Source: an uncultured Acetatifactor sp. (GTDB lineage: Bacteria; Bacillota; Clostridia; Lachnospirales; Lachnospiraceae). Taken from it: a DNA stretch of 60,879 bases. Shown here piece after piece: positions 57,983 to 60,879 of this stretch (position 1 is its first letter; each line of letters begins with the position of its first letter). The notes under the pieces were generated by a model, which was not told where the DNA came from, did not search any database, and was given only the letters and a program-made list of their open reading frames with translations. The position numbers were made by a program, and so were the translations under genes. The stretch is taken from positions 1 through 60,879 of the forward strand of contig CANQUQ010000014.1 of the NCBI GenBank assembly GCA_947627115.1, read 5' to 3'.

Positions 57983-58387
57983 ATGAGTGAATGTATTTTT
58001 TGTAAGATCGCGAACGGAGAAATCCCGTCGAAGACCTTATATGAAGACGAGCTGTTTCGGGTGATACTGGATCTGAATCCCGCCACCAGAGGCCATGCGC
58101 TGATCCTGCCCAAGGCCCATGCGGCAAGCTTATATGACCTGCCGGATGAGACGGCCGAAGCTGTATTGGTGCTTGCAAAAAGGATGGCTCAGATCATGAG
58201 CGACAGACTTTGCTGTGACGGTCTAAATCTGATCCAGAACAACGGTGAGGCTGCAGGGCAGACGGTGTCGCATTTCCATCTGCATATGATTCCCAGATAT
58301 GTGAATGACGGACAGACGCTTGGCTGGGTCCCCGGTGAGGCGACTCAGGAGGAATTGGAAGAGATCAGAAGAGAAATGACGGAGTAG
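57983..58387 (+). CDS. HIT family nucleotide-binding hydrolase
   Basis: The 134-residue protein has the histidine triad HFHLHMIPR near the C-terminus and the N-terminal CIFCKIANGEIPS typical of Hint-like proteins. Such proteins hydrolyse nucleoside phosphoramidates and adenylates. GCGAGGA precedes the ATG. Length is normal. Confidence 0.93.
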   Translation: MSECIFCKIANGEIPSKTLYEDELFRVILDLNPATRGHALILPKAHAASLYDLPDETAEAVLVLAKRMAQIMSDRLCCDGLNLIQNNGEAAGQTVSHFHLHMIPRYVNDGQTLGWVPGEATQEELEEIRREMTE

Positions 58388-58396
58388 AGACTGTGG

Positions 58397-59239
58397 ATGA
58401 GGACAATTAATGTTGTTGAAATTACCGAAAACATTAAAGAGATGTGTATAGAGGCAACACATTTTTTGCCTGAAGATATGGGAAATGCCATGAAGGCGGC
58501 AGCGGATTCAGAGGAATCGCCTCTGGGACGGCAGATCCTGCAGCAGCTTCAGGAAAATCTGAAAATTGCCGGCGAGGACATGATTCCGATCTGTCAGGAT
58601 ACGGGCATGGCTGTAATTTTTATGGAGGTTGGCCAGGACATTCATTTTGAAGGAGGTTCATTGTCGGATGCTGTCAACGAGGGTGTCCGCCAGGGCTACA
58701 CGGAGGGATTTTTGCGGAAATCTGTGGTGAGCGATCCGATCCATCGTAAAAATACCGGGGACAATACTCCTGCAGTGATACACTATGAGATAATATCCGG
58801 GGATCGGCTGCGGATCACGGTCGCGCCCAAAGGGTTCGGGAGCGAAAATATGAGCAGGGTGTTCATGCTGAAGCCCGCCGACGGGCTGGAGGGCGTAAAG
58901 AATGCCGTGTTGACGGCTGTAAAGGATGCGGGACCCAATGCCTGTCCTCCTATGGTGATAGGGGTCGGTATTGGCGGAACTTTTGAAAAATGTGCCTTAA
59001 TGGCCAAAAAGGCATTGACGCGGCCGGTGGATAAGGGCTCGGATGTAGCGTATGTGCGGGAACTGGAGCAGGAGCTTTTGGAGAAGATAAACCGGTCGGG
59101 CATCGGCCCCGGCGGTCTGGGCGGAACGACCACCGCTCTGGCAGTCAATATAGAGACGTACCCCACACATATTGCAGGATTGCCCGTGGCAGTGAATATC
59201 TGCTGCCATGTAAATCGTCATGCCGTTCGTATCATATAA
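58397..59239 (+). CDS. Class I fumarate hydratase, alpha subunit
   Basis: The 280-residue protein matches the iron-sulfur fumarase/tartrate dehydratase alpha subunit. Conserved cysteines that may bind the 4Fe-4S cluster lie in PICQDTGM, GTFEKCAL and VNICCHVNRH; GPGGLGGTTTAL is also diagnostic. With the beta subunit at 59360 it interconverts fumarate and malate. Fumarase is more likely than tartrate dehydratase in this host, though sequence alone does not settle it. The ATG has only a weak SD. Confidence 0.9.
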   Translation: MRTINVVEITENIKEMCIEATHFLPEDMGNAMKAAADSEESPLGRQILQQLQENLKIAGEDMIPICQDTGMAVIFMEVGQDIHFEGGSLSDAVNEGVRQGYTEGFLRKSVVSDPIHRKNTGDNTPAVIHYEIISGDRLRITVAPKGFGSENMSRVFMLKPADGLEGVKNAVLTAVKDAGPNACPPMVIGVGIGGTFEKCALMAKKALTRPVDKGSDVAYVRELEQELLEKINRSGIGPGGLGGTTTALAVNIETYPTHIAGLPVAVNICCHVNRHAVRII

Positions 59240-59359
59240 TAAGTAATATAATAGGTAAAGAAATAAGTAATACGGCGTAACGGAAGTGTTCGGTGCAGGA
59301 CTTATAGTGATGTTTTGTGCAGACAAGAGTAAGCGGAACATGCGGAAGGGCTTGGTGGA

Positions 59360-59911
59360 ATGGATAAACATGTTAATGTACCGTTTGATGCTGAGACGGC
59401 GGTGTCTCTGCGGACAGGAGATTATGTATATCTGACGGGAACGATCTACACGGCGAGAGATGCGGCTCACAAGAGAATGCAGGAGGCGTTGGAAAAGGGG
59501 GAACAGCTTCCTCTGGATATGAAGAACAATGTGATATATTACATGGGACCTTCGCCTGCCAGAACGGGAAGGCCTATCGGTTCCGCAGGTCCTACTACCG
59601 CCAGCCGAATGGACAAATACGCGCCCAAGCTGCTGGAGCTTGGCCTGAAGGGAATGATAGGCAAGGGAAAGCGCAGCAGGGAAGTAAAGGAAGCAATCGT
59701 GAAGAACGGTGCAGTTTACTTTGCGGCAGTGGGAGGCGCCGGCGCGCTGCTCTCCCGCTCCATTGTTTCCTCGCAGGTGATCGCTTATGAGGATCTCGGT
59801 ACGGAGGCCATTCGCAGGCTGGAGGTCAAGGACTTTCCGGTAATCGTGGTGATTGACGCCGAGGGAAACGATCTGTATGAAACAGCCGTGCGCGATTACT
59901 GCAGAGAATAG
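59360..59911 (+). CDS. Class I fumarate hydratase, beta subunit
   Basis: The 183-residue protein is the beta subunit partner of the preceding gene. MGPSPARTGRPIGSAGPTTASRMD is the conserved substrate-binding stretch (seen as YYMGPSPAR and GSAGPTTASRMD), and FAAVGGAGALLS follows. It begins 120 bases after the alpha subunit; the gap contains AT-rich near-repeats (AAATAAGTAATA type, around 59241-59275) and no obvious promoter. Confidence 0.92.
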   Translation: MDKHVNVPFDAETAVSLRTGDYVYLTGTIYTARDAAHKRMQEALEKGEQLPLDMKNNVIYYMGPSPARTGRPIGSAGPTTASRMDKYAPKLLELGLKGMIGKGKRSREVKEAIVKNGAVYFAAVGGAGALLSRSIVSSQVIAYEDLGTEAIRRLEVKDFPVIVVIDAEGNDLYETAVRDYCRE

Positions 59912-59943
59912 GCAGTGAAATCAAAAAAGGGAACAGAAATGCA

Positions 59944-60654
59944 ATGGGACGTATCGTGTTGATGGTGGTAAGGCTGATCTTCAGGGTGCCTTACTATTTA
60001 TTGGGAATATGGTGGAACGGAAAAAGGAAAGACTATGATCAGGAAAGGGCATACGCTTTCGTGAAGAAAGTGACGAAAGCGGCTAACCGCGCCGGGAGAG
60101 TCAGGATAGAATCTCACGGGCTGGAAAATATTCCGAAGGAAAACGGCTTTATCTTTTTTCCCAATCATCAGGGCCTGTTCGATGTTCTGGTGTTCCTGGA
60201 ATCCTGTCCCGTACCTTTTGCCTTCGTTATCAAGAAGGAGGCCAGCAATGTGATCCTGTTGAAGCAGGTGATCTCCGCGCTGCGCTCCATTGTCATCGAC
60301 AGGGAGGATATCCGCCAGTCCATGCAGGTCATCAATCAGATGGCGGAAGAAGTCAGGAAAGGCAAAAATTTCCTGATTTTTGCAGAGGGAACCAGAAGCA
60401 AGATGGGAAATAAGCTGCTTCCTTTTAAAGGAGGAACCTTTAAGAGTGCGGTCAAGGCGAAGTGTCCTATTGTGCCCTGCGCGCTGATCGACTCCTTTAA
60501 ACCGTTTGATGAAAAATCCATTGTCCCCGTCACGGTGAAGCTGATCTATCTTCCGCCTATTTATTATGAGGAGTATGCGTCCATGAAGACGCCGGAGATC
60601 GCCGACATGGTCAAGGGACGGATAGAAGCGGCTATTTCAGAGTATGAAAAGTAA
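59944..60654 (+). CDS. plsC: 1-acyl-sn-glycerol-3-phosphate acyltransferase
   Basis: The 236-residue protein makes phosphatidic acid from lysophosphatidic acid. The HX4D motif appears as NHQGLFD, and FAEGTRSKMG is the second acyltransferase motif. A hydrophobic N-terminal segment anchors it to the membrane. AAAAGGGA precedes the ATG. Length is standard. Confidence 0.92.
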   Translation: MGRIVLMVVRLIFRVPYYLLGIWWNGKRKDYDQERAYAFVKKVTKAANRAGRVRIESHGLENIPKENGFIFFPNHQGLFDVLVFLESCPVPFAFVIKKEASNVILLKQVISALRSIVIDREDIRQSMQVINQMAEEVRKGKNFLIFAEGTRSKMGNKLLPFKGGTFKSAVKAKCPIVPCALIDSFKPFDEKSIVPVTVKLIYLPPIYYEEYASMKTPEIADMVKGRIEAAISEYEK

Positions 60655-60662
60655 AAAAGCAA

Positions 60663-60691
60663 TTGACAAAGCTTTATGCCTTATGTATAAT
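60663..60691 (+). promoter_or_regulatory. Consensus promoter of tRNA-Ser
   Basis: TTGACA at 60663-60668 and TATAAT at 60686-60691 are exactly 17 bases apart, a perfect consensus. The expected transcript start is near 60698, about 50 bases before the tRNA. Confidence 0.88.
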
Positions 60692-60748
60692 ATTTTTTGC
60701 GTCACATAAGGGTGAAAGATCAATTGGTAGAGACGTAGTTCGGATCAA

Positions 60749-60836
60749 GGAGAAATACTCAAGAGGCCGAAGAGGCGCCCCTGCTAAGGGTGTAGGTCGG
60801 GCAACCGGCGCGAGGGTTCAAATCCCTCTTTCTCCG
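60749..60836 (+). tRNA. tRNA-Ser (GCT anticodon)
   Basis: This is a class II tRNA with a long variable arm. The acceptor GGAGAAA pairs with TTTCTCC followed by discriminator G. The anticodon loop CTGCTAA gives GCT, read by AGC/AGU serine codons. The variable arm is GTAGGTCGGGCAACCGGCGC and the T arm GAGGGTTCAAATCCCTC. CCA is not encoded. Confidence 0.95.
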
Positions 60837-60879
60837 TTTTACTGCCAAGAGACGGGCGCAAAGGATTTTATAAGGGAGG

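Overview
The window looks like chromosomal DNA of a Gram-positive, spore-forming, flagellated gut anaerobe, most probably an unclassified member of the Lachnospiraceae. The pointers are moderately high GC, many TTG/GTG starts behind strong Shine-Dalgarno (SD) sites, a BofA/DUF2508 pair, flagellin plus FliS, a monoderm Tad pilus locus without a secretin, FeoAB, class I fumarase, and DUF families typical of that group (DUF2975, DUF4173, DUF4358, DUF5702, DUF6240, DUF6382). There is no rRNA, CRISPR array or recognisable insertion sequence. Three tRNAs (Pro-CGG, Lys-CTT, Ser-GCT) lie at or near the ends and at 8.3 kb.

Layout. 0.3-5.3 kb: a signalling operon of a FecR-type surface protein, a CHASE2 adenylate cyclase and a GAF/HD-GYP protein. 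5.3-9.1 kb: a sugar isomerase-like barrel, an RlmI-type methyltransferase, a metal-exporter-like membrane protein, tRNA-Lys and a histidine phosphatase. 9.1-18.3 kb: an unknown barrel protein, TatD, a lipoprotein serpin with an antitrypsin-like reactive loop, a DUF2975/XRE/DUF4173 cassette with a striking twin operator, a GH113-like glycosidase and a MATE pump. 18.4-23.1 kb: an ABC-class ATPase, then an AT-rich island with a small membrane protein and an orphan type III Res-like helicase-nuclease. 23.2-33.8 kb: a heterodimeric ABC exporter, FeoA-FeoB fusion, an O-acylation cassette (DUF4358, MBOAT, DHHW) and RsmA. 34.1-39.9 kb: a giant TPR/acidic-repeat/pseudo-AAA+ protein followed by GlgB. 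40.4-40.8 kb: a candidate type I toxin-antitoxin locus. 41.0-45.6 kb: DUF6240, flagellin and FliS. 45.5-46.2 kb: DUF2508 and BofA. 46.4-56.2 kb: an eleven-gene Tad pilus operon ending in an FHA protein. 56.3-60.8 kb: rhomboid, flavodoxin-SCP2 fusion, HIT, fumarase alpha/beta, PlsC, tRNA-Ser.

The most interesting signals are: (1) the convergent small membrane toxin and antisense RNA at 40.44-40.82 kb, with a translationally coupled leader peptide and a shared bidirectional terminator; (2) a near-identical 37-nt leader (short ORF MAAEAAE that also folds as a hairpin) placed just before the SD of two unrelated genes 35 kb apart, with similar hairpin leaders at three other genes; (3) the TPR protein whose AAA+ domain has lost both Walker motifs; (4) the orphan Res-like helicase-nuclease in an AT-rich island; and (5) unusual Tad components, including a TadC with an Ig-like outer domain and a TadE with tandem Cys/His motifs. 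All function calls come from reading the sequence by eye; no database search was run.
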